Positions 11,827-27,049 of a DNA stretch of 64,000 nucleotides are shown piece after piece (position 1 is the stretch's first letter; the number at the start of each line of letters is the position of its first letter). The translations under genes and the position numbers were made by a program. The notes beneath the pieces are model-generated. The model saw only the letters and a program-made list of their open reading frames with translations, made no database searches and was not told the origin of the DNA. This DNA comes from Parapristionchus giblindavisi (lineage: Eukaryota; Nematoda; Chromadorea; Rhabditida; Diplogasteridae), in NCBI GenBank assembly GCA_943737045.1, contig CALSFV010000033.1:558001-622000 (forward strand), in the 5' to 3' direction.

Positions 11827-13979
11827 CGGTCAATCAATAATTCAATGTATTACCTTGTGGAGTTTATATCGCTGTAGACCAATCAATATGAGGAGTGAAG
11901 GCCTCAAACCTCTCTAAAGAATCGTTCTGAAACAATAACTATATAATTAAATCCATTATATTCGTCTTCATCACAAATACAGTATCATAATACGATACAG
12001 TACTGAGAGAAGATCAACGATTAAAATCACAACAACACATAAACATCTTTATTCGGTATCGGTCAATCAATAATTCAATGTATTACCTTGTGGAGTTTAC
12101 ATCGCTGTAGACCAATCAATATGAGGAGTGAAGGCCTCATACTTCTCGAAAGACTCGATCTGAAACAATAACTATATAATTAAATCCATTATATTCTTCT
12201 TCATCACAAATACAGTTTCATAATACGATACAGTACTGAGAGAAGATCAAAAGATCACAACAACACGTAAACATCTTTATTCGGTATCGGTCAATCAATA
12301 ATTCAATGTATTACCTTGTGGAGTTTATATCGCTGTAGACCAATCAATATGAGGAGTGAAGGCCTCAAACCTCTCTAAAGAATCGTTCTGAAACAATAAC
12401 TATATAATTAAATCCATTATATTCTTCTTCATCACAAATACAGTATCATAATACGATACAGTACTGAGAGAAGATCAAAAGATCACAACAACACGTAAAC
12501 ATCTTTATTCGGTATCAGTCAATCAATAATTCAATGTATTACCTTGTGGAGTTTATATCGCTGTAGACCAATCAATATGAGGAGTGAAGGCCTCAAACCT
12601 CTCTAAAGAATCGTTCTGAAACAATAACTATATAATTAAATCCATTATATTCGTCTTCATCACAAATACAGTATCATAATACGATACAGTACTGAGAGAA
12701 GATCAACGATTAAAATCACAACAACACATAAACATCTTTATTCGGTATCGGTCAATCAATAATTCAATGTATTACCTTGTGGAGTTTACATCGCTGTAGA
12801 CCAATCAATATGAGGAGTGAAGGCCTCATACTTCTCGAAAGACTCGATCTGAAACAATAACTATATAATTAAATACATTATATTCGTCTTCATCACAAAT
12901 ACAGTATCATAATACGATACAGTACTGAGAGAAGATCAAAGATTAAAATCACAACAACACATAAACATCTTTATTCGGTATCGGTCAATCAATAATTCAC
13001 TGTATTACCTTGTGGAGTTTATATCGCTGTAGACTAATCAATATGAGGAGTGAAGGCCTCAAACCTCTCTAAAGAATCGTTCTGAAACAATAACTATATA
13101 ATTAAATCCATTATATTCTTCTTCATCACAAATACAGTATCATAATACGATACAGTACTGAGAGAAGATCAAAGATTAAAATCACAACAACGCATAAACA
13201 TCTTTATTCGGTATCGGTCAATCAATAATTCAATGTATTACCTTGTGGAGTTTACATCGCTGTAGACCAATCAATATGAGGAGTGAAGGCCTCATACTTC
13301 TCGAAAGACTCGATCTGAAACAATAACTATATAATTAAATCCATTATATTCGTCTTCATCACAAATACGGTATCATAATACGATACAGTACTGAGAGAAG
13401 ATCAAAGATCACAACAACACGTAAACATCTTTATTCGGTATCGGTCAATCAATAATTCATTGTATTACCTTGTGGAGTTTATATCGCTGTAGACCAATCA
13501 ATATGAGGAGTGAAGGCCTCAAACCTCTCTAAAGAATCGTTCTGAAACAATAACTATATAATTAAATCCATTATATTCTTCTTCATCACAAATACAGTAT
13601 CATAATACGATACAGTACTGAGAGAAGATCAAAGATTAAAATCACAACAACACATAAACATCTTTATTCGGTATCGGTCAATCAATAATTCAATGTATTA
13701 CCTTGTGGAGTTTACATCGCTGTAGACCAATCAATATGAGGAGTGAAGGCCTCATACTTCTCGAAAGACTCGATCTGAAACAATAACTATATAATTAAAT
13801 CCATTATATTCGTCTTCATCACAAATACAGTATCATAATACGATACAGTACTGAGAGAAGATCAAAAGATCACAACAACACGTAAACATCTTTATTCGGT
13901 ATCGGTCAATCAATAATTCAATGTATTACCTTGTGGAGTTTACATCGCTGTAGACCAATCAATATGAGGTGTGAAGGCC
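11827..13979. repeat. Left-family monomers between HOR blocks
   Basis: Mostly H1/b, H1/c' and H2/c monomers in the order of the 694-bp trimer, with substitutions. Private changes include CAGTTTCATAAT near 12215, AAATACATTATATTC near 12873, ACAACGCATAAAC at 13188 and AATACGGTATC near 13367. The last two reappear at 32479/32658 and 40418/40597, showing that this stretch shares ancestry with the blocks at 32 and 40 kb. Confidence 0.8.
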
Positions 13980-15823
13980 TCAAACCTCTCTAAAGAATCG
14001 TTCTGAAACAATAACTATATAATTAAATCCATTATATTCGTCTTCATCACAAATACAGTATCATAATACGATACAGTACTGAGAGAAGATCAAAGATTAA
14101 AATCACAACAACACATAAACATCTTTATTCGGTATCGGTCAATCAATAATTCAATGTATTACCGTGTGGAGGTTACATCGCTGTAGACCAATCAATATGA
14201 GGAGTGAAGGCCTCATACTTCTCGAAAGACTCGATCTGAAACAATAACTATATAATTAAATCCATTATATTCGTCTTCATCACAAATACAGTATCATAAT
14301 ACGATACAGAACTGAGAGAAGATCAAAGATTAAAATCACAACAACACATAAACATCTTTATTCGGTATCGGTCAATCAATAATTCACTGTATTACCTTGT
14401 GGAGTTTATATCGCTGTAGACCAATCAATATGAGGAGTGAAGGCCTCATACTTCTCGAAAGACTCGATCTGAAACAATAACTATATAATTAAATCCATTA
14501 TATTCGTCTTCATCACAAATACAGTATCATTATACGAGACAGTACTGTGAGAAGAGATTAAAATCACAACAACACGTAAACATCTTTATTCGTTATCGGT
14601 CAATCAATAATTCACTGTATTACCTTGTCGAGTTTATATCGCTCTATACCAATCAATATGAGGAGTGAAGGCCTCATACTTCTCGAAAGACTCGATCTGA
14701 AACAATAACTATATAATTAAATCCATTATATTCGTCTTCATCACAAATACAGTATCATTATACGATACAGTACTGAGAGAAGAGATTAAAATCACAACAA
14801 CACGTAAATATCTTTATTCGGTATCGGTCAATCAATAATTCACTGTATTACCTTATGGAGTTTATATCGCTGTAGACCAATCAATATGAGGAGTGAAGGC
14901 CTCAAACCTCTCTAAAGAATCGTTCTGAAACAATAACTATATAATTAAATCCATTATATTCGTCTTCATCACAAATACAGTATCATAATACGATACAGTA
15001 CTGAGAGAAGATCAAAGATTAAAATCACAACAACACATAAACATCTTTATTCGGTATCGGTCAATCAATAATTCAATGTATTACCTTGTGGAGTTTACAT
15101 CGCTGTAGACCAATCAATATGAGGAGTGAAGGCCTCATACTTCTCGAAAGACTCGATCTGAAACAATAACTATATAATTAAATCCATTATATTCGTCTTC
15201 ATCACAAATACAGTATCATAATACGATACAGAACTGAGAGAAGATCAAAGATTAAAATCACAACAACACATAAACATCTTTATTCGGTATCGGTCAATCA
15301 ATAATTCACTGTATTACCTTGTGGAGTTTATATCGCTGTAGACCAATCAATATGAGGAGTGAAGGCCTCATACTTCTCGAAAGACTCGATCTGAAACAAT
15401 AACTATATAATTAAATCCATTATATTCGTCTTCATCACAAATACAGTATCATTATACGATACAGTACTGTGAGAAGAGATTAAAATCACAACAACACGTA
15501 AACATCTTTATTCGTTATCGGTCAATCAATAATTCACTGTATTACCTTGTGGAGTTTATATCGCTGTAGACCAATCAATATGAGGAGTGAAGGCCTCATA
15601 CTTCTCGAAAGACTCGATCTGAAACAATAACTATATAATTAAATCCATTATATTCGTCTTCATCACAAATACAGTATCATTATACGATACAGTACTGAGA
15701 GAAGAGATTAAAATCACAACAACACGTAAATATCTTTATTCGGTATCGGTCAATCAATAATTCACTGTATTACCTTGTGGAGTTTATATCGCTGTAGACC
15801 AATCAATATGAGGAGTGAAGGCC
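13980..15823. repeat. 922-bp tetramer HOR of the middle family, two copies
   Basis: Unit order is H1/c, H2/c with CAGAACTG, H2/d with CATTATACG and TGTGAGAAG, H2/d with GAGAGAAG and AAATATC (233+233+228+228). Copy 1 is 13980-14901, copy 2 is 14902-15823. Copy 1 has private changes: ACCGTGTGGAGGTTAC near 14161, TACGAGACAG near 14533, GCTCTATACC near 14641 and CTTATGGAG near 14851. The same tetramer underlies about 17446-18367, 23196-24117 and 25724-26645. Confidence 0.85.
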
Positions 15824-16831
15824 TCAAACCTCTCTAAAGAATCGTTCTGAAACAATAACTATATAATTAAATCCATTATATTCTTCTTCATCACAAATAC
15901 AGTATCATAATACGATACAGTACTGAGAGAAGATCAAAGATTAAAATCACAACAACACATAAACAACTTTATTCGGTATCGGTCAATCAATAATTCAATG
16001 TATTACCTTGTGGAGTTTACATCGCTGTAGACCAATCAATATGAGGAGTGAAGGCCTCATACTTCTCGAAAGACTCGATCTGAAACAATAACTATATAAT
16101 TAAATCCATTATATTCGTCTTCATCACAAATACAGTATCATAATACGATACAGTACTTTGAGAAGATCAAAAGATCACAACAACACGTAAACATCTTTAT
16201 TCGGTATCGGTCAATCAATAATTCAATGTATTACCTTGTGGAGTTTACATCGCTGTAGACCAATCAATATGAGGTGTGAAGGCCTCAAACCTCTCTAAAG
16301 AATCGTTCTGAAACAATAACTATATAATTAAATCCATTATATTCGTCTTCATCACAAATACAGTATCATAATACGATACAGTACTGAGAGAAGATCAAAG
16401 ATTAAAATCACAACAACACATAAACATCTTTATTCGGTATCGGTCAATCAATAATTCAATGTATTACCTTGTGGAGTTTACATCGCTGTAGACCAATCAA
16501 TATGAGGAGTGAAGGCCTCATACTTCTCGAAAGACTCGATCTGAAACAATAACTATATAATTAAATCCATTATATTCGTCTTCATCACAAATACAGTATC
16601 ATAATACGATACAGTACTTTGAGAAGATCAAAAGATCACAACAACACGTAAACATCTTTATTCGGTATCGGTCAATCAATAATTCAATGTATTACCTTGT
16701 GGAGTTTACATCGCTGTAGACCAATCAATATGAGGTGTGAAGGCCTCAAACCTCTCTAAAGAATCGTTCTGAAACAATAACTATATAATTAAATCCATTA
16801 TATTCGTCTTCATCACAAATACAGTATCATA

Positions 16832-19260
16832 ATACGATACAGTACTGAGAGAAGAGATTAAAATCACAACAACACGTAAATATCTTTATTCGGTATCGGT
16901 CAATCAATAATTCACTGTATTACCTTGTGGAGTTTATATCGCTGTAGACCAATCAATATGAGGAGTGAAGGCCTCAAACCTCTCTAAAGAATCGTTCTGA
17001 AACAATAACTATATAATTAAATCCATTATATTCTTCTTCATCACAAATACAGTATCATAATACGATACAGTACTGAGAGAAGATCAAAGATTAAAATCAC
17101 AACAACACATAAACAACTTTATTCGGTATCGGTCAATCAATAATTCAATGTATTACCTTGTGGAGTTTACATCGCTGTAGACCAATCAATATGAGGAGTG
17201 AAGGCCTCATACTTCTCGAAAGACTCGATCTGAAACAATAACTATATAATTAAATCCATTATATTCGTCTTCATCACAAATACAGTATCATAATACGATA
17301 CAGTACTTTGAGAAGATCAAAAGATCACAACAACACGTAAACATCTTTATTCGGTATCGGTCAATCAATAATTCAATGTATTACCTTGTGGAGTTTACAT
17401 CGCTGTAGACCAATCAATATGAGGTGTGAAGGCCTCAAACCTCTCTAAAGAATCGTTCTGAAACAATAACTATATAATTAAATCCATTATATTCGTCTTC
17501 ATCACAAATACAGTATCATAATACGATACAGTACTGAGAGAAGATCAAAGATTAAAATCACAACAACACATAAACATCTTTATTCGGTATCGGTCAATCA
17601 ATAATTCAATGTATTACCTTGTGGAATTTACATCGCTGTAGACCAATCAATATGAGGAGTGAAGGCCTCATACTTCTCGAAAGACTCGATCTGAAACAAT
17701 AACTATATAATTAAATCCATTATATTCGTCTTCATCACAAATACAGTATCATAATACGATACAGAACTGAGAGAAGATCAAAGATTAAAATCACAACAAC
17801 ACATAAACATCTTTATTCGGTATCGGTCAATCAATAATTCACTGTATTACCTTGTGGAGTTTATATCGCTGTAGACCAATCAATATGAGGAGTGAAGGCC
17901 TCATACTTCTCGAAAGACTCGATCTGAAACAATAACTATATAATTAAATCCATTATATTCGTCTTCATCACAAATACAGTATCATTATACGATACAGTAC
18001 TGTGAGAAGAGATTAAAATCACAACAACACGTAAACATCTTTATTCGTTATCGGTCAATCAATAATTCACTGTATTACCTTGTCGAGTTTATATCGCTCT
18101 ATACCAATCAATATGAGGAGTGAAGGCCTCATACTTCTCGAAAGACTCGATCTGAAACAATAACTATATAATTAAATCCATTATATTCGTCTTCATCACA
18201 AATACAGTATCATTATACGATACAGTACTGAGAGAAGAGATTAAAATCACAACAACACGTAAATATCTTTATTCGGTATCGGTCAATCAATAATTCACTG
18301 TATTACCTTGTGGAGTTTATATCGCTGTAGACCAATCAATATGAGGAGTGAAGGCCTCAAACCTCTCTAAAGAATCGTTCTGAAACAATAACTATATAAT
18401 TAAATCCATTATATTCGTCTTCATCACAAATACAGTATCATAATACGATACAGTACTGAGAGAAGATCAAAGATTAAAATCACAACAACACATAAACATC
18501 TTTATTCGGTATCGGTCAATCAATAATTCAATGTATTACCTTGTGGAGTTTACATCGCTGTAGACCAATCAATATGAGGAGTGAAGGCCTCATACTTCTC
18601 GAAAGACTCGATCTGAAACAATAACTATATAATTAAATCCATTATATTCGTCTTCATCACAAATACAGTATCATAATACGATACAGAACTGAGAGAAGAT
18701 CAAAGATTAAAATCACAACAACACATAAACATCTTTATTCGGTATCGGTCAATCAATAATTCAATGTATTACCTTGTGGAGTTTACATCGCTGTAGACCA
18801 ATCAATATGAGGTGTGAAGGCCTCAAACCTCTCTAAAGACTCGATCTGAAACAATAACTATATAATTAAATTCATTATATTCGTCTTCATCACAAATACA
18901 GTATCATTATACGATACAGTACTGTGAGAAGAGATTAAAATCACAACAACACGTAAACATCTTTATTCGTTATCGGTCAATCAATAATTCACTGTATTAC
19001 CTTGTGGAGTTTATATCGCTGTAGACCAATCAATATGAGGAGTGAAGGCCTCATACTTCTCGAAAGACTCGATCTGAAACAATAACTATATAATTAAATC
19101 CATTATATTCGTCTTCATCACAAATACAGTATCATTATACGATACAGTACTGAGAGAAGAGATTAAAATCACAACAACACGTAAATATCTTTATTCGGTA
19201 TCGGTCAATCAATAATTCACTGTATTACCTTGTGGAGTTTATATCGCTGTAGACCAATCA
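16832..19260. repeat. 2.43-kb middle-family block, copy 1
   Basis: Recurs at 22582-25010 with a constant offset of 5750 bp. Matching private markers: AAACAACTTTATTCGG (17112/22862), CAGTACTTTG (17301/23051), GTGGAATTTA (17621/23371), GTCGAGTTTATATCGCTCTA (18082/23832) and a hybrid head CTCTAAAGACTCGATCTG (about 18833/24583). One noted difference is AAATTCATT near 18868 against AAATCCATT in the other copy. Confidence 0.85.
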
Positions 19261-19504
19261 ATATGAGGAGTGAAGGCCTCAAACCTCTCTAAAGAATCGT
19301 TCTGAAACAATAACTATATAATTAAATCCATTATATTCTTCTTCATCACAAATACAGTATCATAATACGATACAGTACTGAGAGAAGATCAAAGATTAAA
19401 ATCACAACAACACATAAACATCTTTATTCGGTATCGGATAATCAATAATTCAATGTATTACCTTGTGGAGTTTACATCGCTGTAGACCAATCAATATGAG
19501 GAGT

Positions 19505-21110
19505 GAAGGCATCATACTTCTCGAAAGACTCGATCTGAAACAATAACTATATAATTAAATCCATTATATTCGTCTTCATCACAAATACAGTATCATAATA
19601 CGATACAGTACTGAGAGAAGATCAAAAGATCACAACAACACGTAAACATCTTTATTCGGTATCGGTCAATCAATAATTCAATGTATTACCTTGTGGAGTT
19701 TACATCGCTGTAGACCAATCAATATGAGGTGTGAAGGCCTCAAACCTCTCTAAAGAATCGTTCTGAAACAATAACTATATAATTAAATCCATTATATTCG
19801 TCTTCATCACAAATACAGTATCATAATACGATACAGTACTGAGAGAAGATCAAAGATTAAAATCACAACAACACATAAACATCTTTATTCGGTATCGGTC
19901 AATCAATAATTCACTGTATTACCTTGTGGAGTTTATATCGCTGTAGACCAATCAATATGAGGAGTGAAGGCCTCATACTTCTCGAAAGACTCGATCTGAA
20001 ACAATAACTATATAATTAAATCCATTATATTCGTCTTCATCACAAATACAGTATCATTATACGATACAGTACTGTGAGAAGAGATTAAAATCACAACAAC
20101 ACGTAAACATCTTTATTCGTTATCGGTCAATCAATAATTCACTGTATTACCTTGTGGAGTTTATATCGCTGTAGACCAATCAATATGAGGAGTGAAGGCC
20201 TCATACTTCTCGAAAGACTCGATCTGAAACAATAACTATATAATTAAATCCATTATATTCGTCTTCATCACAAATACAGTATCATTATACGATACAGTAC
20301 TGAGAGAAGAGATTAAAATCACAACAACACGTAAATATCTTTATTCGGTATCGGTCAATCAATAATTCACTGTATTACCTTGTGGAGTTTATATCGCTGT
20401 AGACCAATCAATATGAGGAGTGAAGGCCTCAAACCTCTCTAAAGAATCGTTCTGAAACAATAACTATATAATTAAATCCATTATATTCTTCTTCATCACA
20501 AATACAGTATCATAATACGATACAGTACTGAGAGAAGATCAAAGATTAAAATCACAACAACACATAAACATCTTTATTCGGTATCGGATAATCAATAATT
20601 CAATGTATTACCTTGTGGAGTTTACATCGCTGTAGACCAATCAATATGAGGAGTGAAGGCATCATACTTCTCGAAAGACTCGATCTGAAACAATAACTAT
20701 ATAATTAAATCCATTATATTCGTCTTCATCACAAATACAGTATCATAATACGATACAGTACTGAGAGAAGATCAAAAGATCACAACAACACGTAAACATC
20801 TTTATTCGGTATCGGTCAATCAATAATTCACTGTATTACCTTGTGGAGTTTATATCGCTGTAGACCAATCAATATGAGGAGTGAAGGCCTCATACTTCTC
20901 GAAAGACTCGATCTGAAACAATAACTATATAATTAAATCCATTATATTCGTCTTCATCACAAATACAGTATCATTATACGATACAGTACTGAGAGAAGAG
21001 ATTAAAATCACAACAACACGTAAATATCTTTATTCGGTATCGGTCAATCAATAATTCACTGTATTACCTTGTGGAGTTTATATCGCTGTAGACCAATCAA
21101 TATGAGGAGT
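19505..21110. repeat. 1606-bp heptamer HOR, copy 1
   Basis: Seven monomers beginning at GAAGGCATCATAC (CCTC changed to CATC, which destroys the StuI site). The same marker recurs at 20655, 21111 and 22261, so the heptamer is itself a 5-mer (1150 bp) plus a 2-mer (456 bp). Rare TATCGGATAATC occurs at 19431, 20581 and 22187, and again near 25414. Confidence 0.85.
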
Positions 21111-22716
21111 GAAGGCATCATACTTCTCGAAAGACTCGATCTGAAACAATAACTATATAATTAAATCCATTATATTCGTCTTCATCACAAATACAGTATC
21201 ATAATACGATACAGTACTGAGAGAAGATCAAAAGATCACAACAACACGTAAACATCTTTATTCGGTATCGGTCAATCAATAATTCAATGTATTACCTTGT
21301 GGAGTTTACATCGCTGTAGACCAATCAATATGAGGTGTGAAGGCCTCAAACCTCTCTAAAGAATCGTTCTGAAACAATAACTATATAATTAAATCCATTA
21401 TATTCGTCTTCATCACAAATACAGTATCATAATACGATACAGTACTGAGAGAAGATCAAAGATTAAAATCACAACAACACATAAACATCTTTATTCGGTA
21501 TCGGTCAATCAATAATTCACTGTATTACCTTGTGGAGTTTATATCGCTGTAGACCAATCAATATGAGGAGTGAAGGCCTCATACTTCTCGAAAGACTCGA
21601 TCTGAAACAATAACTATATAATTAAATCCATTATATTCGTCTTCATCACAAATACAGTATCATTATACGATACAGTACTGTGAGAAGAGATTAAAATCAC
21701 AACAACACGTAAACATCTTTATTCGTTATCGGTCAATCAATAATTCACTGTATTACCTTGTGGAGTTTATATCGCTGTAGACCAATCAATATGAGGAGTG
21801 AAGGCCTCATACTTCTCGAAAGACTCGATCTGAAACAATAACTATATAATTAAATCCATTATATTCGTCTTCATCACAAATACAGTATCATTATACGATA
21901 CAGTACTGAGAGAAGAGATTAAAATCACAACAACACGTAAATATCTTTATTCGGTATCGGTCAATCAATAATTCACTGTATTACCTTGTGGAGTTTATAT
22001 CGCTGTAGACCAATCAATATGAGGAGTGAAGGCCTCAAACCTCTCTAAAGAATCGTTCTGAAACAATAACTATATAATTAAATCCATTATATTCTTCTTC
22101 ATCACAAATACAGTATCATAATACGATACAGTACTGAGAGAAGATCAAAGATTAAAATCACAACAACACATAAACATCTTTATTCGGTATCGGATAATCA
22201 ATAATTCAATGTATTACCTTGTGGAGTTTACATCGCTGTAGACCAATCAATATGAGGAGTGAAGGCATCATACTTCTCGAAAGACTCGATCTGAAACAAT
22301 AACTATATAATTAAATCCATTATATTCGTCTTCATCACAAATACAGTATCATAATACGATACAGTACTGAGAGAAGATCAAAAGATCACAACAACACGTA
22401 AACATCTTTATTCGGTATCGGTCAATCAATAATTCACTGTATTACCTTGTGGAGTTTATATCGCTGTAGACCAATCAATATGAGGAGTGAAGGCCTCATA
22501 CTTCTCGAAAGACTCGATCTGAAACAATAACTATATAATTAAATCCATTATATTCGTCTTCATCACAAATACAGTATCATTATACGATACAGTACTGAGA
22601 GAAGAGATTAAAATCACAACAACACGTAAATATCTTTATTCGGTATCGGTCAATCAATAATTCACTGTATTACCTTGTGGAGTTTATATCGCTGTAGACC
22701 AATCAATATGAGGAGT
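21111..22716. repeat. 1606-bp heptamer HOR, copy 2
   Basis: Directly follows copy 1 with the same internal order (GAAGGCATCA at 21111 and 22261; GAGGTGTGAAGG near 21331 matching 19726). Homology ends at about 22717, where GAAGGCCTCAAACC replaces GAAGGCATCATAC. Confidence 0.85.
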
Positions 22717-25010
22717 GAAGGCCTCAAACCTCTCTAAAGAATCGTTCTGAAACAATAACTATATAATTAAATCCATTATATTCTTCTTCATCACAAATAC
22801 AGTATCATAATACGATACAGTACTGAGAGAAGATCAAAGATTAAAATCACAACAACACATAAACAACTTTATTCGGTATCGGTCAATCAATAATTCAATG
22901 TATTACCTTGTGGAGTTTACATCGCTGTAGACCAATCAATATGAGGAGTGAAGGCCTCATACTTCTCGAAAGACTCGATCTGAAACAATAACTATATAAT
23001 TAAATCCATTATATTCGTCTTCATCACAAATACAGTATCATAATACGATACAGTACTTTGAGAAGATCAAAAGATCACAACAACACGTAAACATCTTTAT
23101 TCGGTATCGGTCAATCAATAATTCAATGTATTACCTTGTGGAGTTTACATCGCTGTAGACCAATCAATATGAGGTGTGAAGGCCTCAAACCTCTCTAAAG
23201 AATCGTTCTGAAACAATAACTATATAATTAAATCCATTATATTCGTCTTCATCACAAATACAGTATCATAATACGATACAGTACTGAGAGAAGATCAAAG
23301 ATTAAAATCACAACAACACATAAACATCTTTATTCGGTATCGGTCAATCAATAATTCAATGTATTACCTTGTGGAATTTACATCGCTGTAGACCAATCAA
23401 TATGAGGAGTGAAGGCCTCATACTTCTCGAAAGACTCGATCTGAAACAATAACTATATAATTAAATCCATTATATTCGTCTTCATCACAAATACAGTATC
23501 ATAATACGATACAGAACTGAGAGAAGATCAAAGATTAAAATCACAACAACACATAAACATCTTTATTCGGTATCGGTCAATCAATAATTCACTGTATTAC
23601 CTTGTGGAGTTTATATCGCTGTAGACCAATCAATATGAGGAGTGAAGGCCTCATACTTCTCGAAAGACTCGATCTGAAACAATAACTATATAATTAAATC
23701 CATTATATTCGTCTTCATCACAAATACAGTATCATTATACGATACAGTACTGTGAGAAGAGATTAAAATCACAACAACACGTAAACATCTTTATTCGTTA
23801 TCGGTCAATCAATAATTCACTGTATTACCTTGTCGAGTTTATATCGCTCTATACCAATCAATATGAGGAGTGAAGGCCTCATACTTCTCGAAAGACTCGA
23901 TCTGAAACAATAACTATATAATTAAATCCATTATATTCGTCTTCATCACAAATACAGTATCATTATACGATACAGTACTGAGAGAAGAGATTAAAATCAC
24001 AACAACACGTAAATATCTTTATTCGGTATCGGTCAATCAATAATTCACTGTATTACCTTGTGGAGTTTATATCGCTGTAGACCAATCAATATGAGGAGTG
24101 AAGGCCTCAAACCTCTCTAAAGAATCGTTCTGAAACAATAACTATATAATTAAATCCATTATATTCGTCTTCATCACAAATACAGTATCATAATACGATA
24201 CAGTACTGAGAGAAGATCAAAGATTAAAATCACAACAACACATAAACATCTTTATTCGGTATCGGTCAATCAATAATTCAATGTATTACCTTGTGGAGTT
24301 TACATCGCTGTAGACCAATCAATATGAGGAGTGAAGGCCTCATACTTCTCGAAAGACTCGATCTGAAACAATAACTATATAATTAAATCCATTATATTCG
24401 TCTTCATCACAAATACAGTATCATAATACGATACAGAACTGAGAGAAGATCAAAGATTAAAATCACAACAACACATAAACATCTTTATTCGGTATCGGTC
24501 AATCAATAATTCAATGTATTACCTTGTGGAGTTTACATCGCTGTAGACCAATCAATATGAGGTGTGAAGGCCTCAAACCTCTCTAAAGACTCGATCTGAA
24601 ACAATAACTATATAATTAAATCCATTATATTCGTCTTCATCACAAATACAGTATCATTATACGATACAGTACTGTGAGAAGAGATTAAAATCACAACAAC
24701 ACGTAAACATCTTTATTCGTTATCGGTCAATCAATAATTCACTGTATTACCTTGTGGAGTTTATATCGCTGTAGACCAATCAATATGAGGAGTGAAGGCC
24801 TCATACTTCTCGAAAGACTCGATCTGAAACAATAACTATATAATTAAATCCATTATATTCGTCTTCATCACAAATACAGTATCATTATACGATACAGTAC
24901 TGAGAGAAGAGATTAAAATCACAACAACACGTAAATATCTTTATTCGGTATCGGTCAATCAATAATTCACTGTATTACCTTGTGGAGTTTATATCGCTGT
25001 AGACCAATCA
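22582..25010. repeat. 2.43-kb middle-family block, copy 2
   Basis: Second copy of 16832-19260, offset 5750. It diverges on the right where this copy has GAGGTGTGAAGG (about 25016) and the other GAGGAGTGAAGG, and on the left at CATTATACG (this copy) versus CATAATACG. The two copies flank the heptamer pair at 19505-22716. Confidence 0.85.
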
Positions 25011-25723
25011 ATATGAGGTGTGAAGGCCTCAAACCTCTCTAAAGAATCGTTCTGAAACAATAACTATATAATTAAATCCATTATATTCGTCTTCATCACA
25101 AATACAGTATCATAATACGATACAGTACTGAGAGAAGATCAAAGATTAAAATCACAACAACACGTAAATATCTTTATTCGGTATCGGTCAATCAATAATT
25201 CACTGTATTACCTTGTGGAGTTTATATCGCTGTAGACCAATCAATATGAGGAGTGAAGGCCTCAAACCTCTCTAAAGAATCGTTCTGAAACAATAACTAT
25301 ATAATTAAATCCATTATATTCTTCTTCATCACAAATACAGTATCATAATACGATACAGTACTGAGAGAAGATCAAAGATTAAAATCACAACAACACATAA
25401 ACATCTTTATTCGGTATCGGATAATCAATAATTCAATGTATTACCTTGTGGAGTTTACATCGCTGTAGACCAATCAATATGAGGAGTGAAGGCATCATAC
25501 TTCTCGAAAGACTCGATCTGAAACAATAACTATATAATTAAATCCATTATATTCGTCTTCATCACAAATACAGTATCATAATACGATACAGTACTGAGAG
25601 AAGATCAAAAGATCACAACAACACGTAAACATCTTTATTCGGTATCGGTCAATCAATAATTCAATGTATTACCTTGTGGAGTTTACATCGCTGTAGACCA
25701 ATCAATATGAGGTGTGAAGGCCT

Positions 25724-26645
25724 CAAACCTCTCTAAAGAATCGTTCTGAAACAATAACTATATAATTAAATCCATTATATTCGTCTTCATCACAAATACA
25801 GTATCATAATACGATACAGTACTGAGAGAAGATCAAAGATTAAAATCACAACAACACATAAACATCTTTATTCGGTATCGGTCAATCAATAATTCAATGT
25901 ATTACCTTGTGGAGTTTACATCGCTGTAGACCAATCAATATGAGGAGTGAAGGCCTCATACTTCTCGAAAGACTCGATCTGAAACAATAACTATATAATT
26001 AAATCCATTATATTCGTCTTCATCACAAATACAGTATCATAATACGATACAGAACTGAGAGAAGATCAAAGATTAAAATCACAACAACACATAAACATCT
26101 TTATTCGGTATCGGTCAATCAATAATTCACTGTATTACCTTGTGGAGTTTATATCGCTGTAGACCAATCAATATGAGGAGTGAAGGCCTCATACTTCTCG
26201 AAAGACTCGATCTGAAACAATAACTATATAATTAAATCCATTATATTCGTCTTCATCACAAATACAGTATCATTATACGATACAGTACTGTGAGAAGAGA
26301 TTAAAATCACAACAACACGTAAACATCTTTATTCGTTATCGGTCAATCAATAATTCACTGTATTACCTTGTCGAGTTTATATCGCTCTATACCAATCAAT
26401 ATGAGGAGTGAAGGCCTCATACTTCTCGAAAGACTCGATCTGAAACAATAACTATATAATTAAATCCATTATATTCGTCTTCATCACAAATACAGTATCA
26501 TTATACGATACAGTACTGAGAGAAGAGATTAAAATCACAACAACACGTAAATATCTTTATTCGGTATCGGTCAATCAATAATTCACTGTATTACCTTGTG
26601 GAGTTTATATCGCTGTAGACCAATCAATATGAGGAGTGAAGGCCT
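25724..26645. repeat. 922-bp tetramer of the middle family, right-hand copy
   Basis: H1/c, H2/c with CAGAACTG (about 26051), H2/d with TGTGAG and TTCGTTATCGG, then H2/d. It carries GTCGAGTTTATATCGCTCTA at 26370, as at 14627, 18082 and 23832, which ties it to those copies. Confidence 0.8.
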
Positions 26646-27049
26646 CAAACCTCTCTAAAGAATCGTTCTGAAACAATAACTATATAATTAAATCCATTAT
26701 ATTCGTCTTCATCACAAATACAGTATCATAATACGATACAGTACTGAGAGAAGATCAAAGATTAAAATCACAACAACACATAAACATCTTTATTCGGTAT
26801 CGGTCAATCAATAATTCAATGTATTACCTTGTGGAGTTTACATCGCTGTAGACCAATCAATATGAGGAGTGAAGGCCTCATACTTCTCGAAAGACTCGAT
26901 CTGAAACAATAACTATATAATTAAATCCATTATATTCGTCTTCATCACAAATACAGTATCATAATACGATACAGTACTGAGAGAAGAGATTAAAATCACA
27001 ACAACACATAAACATCTTTATTCGGTATCGGTCAATCAATAATTCAATG

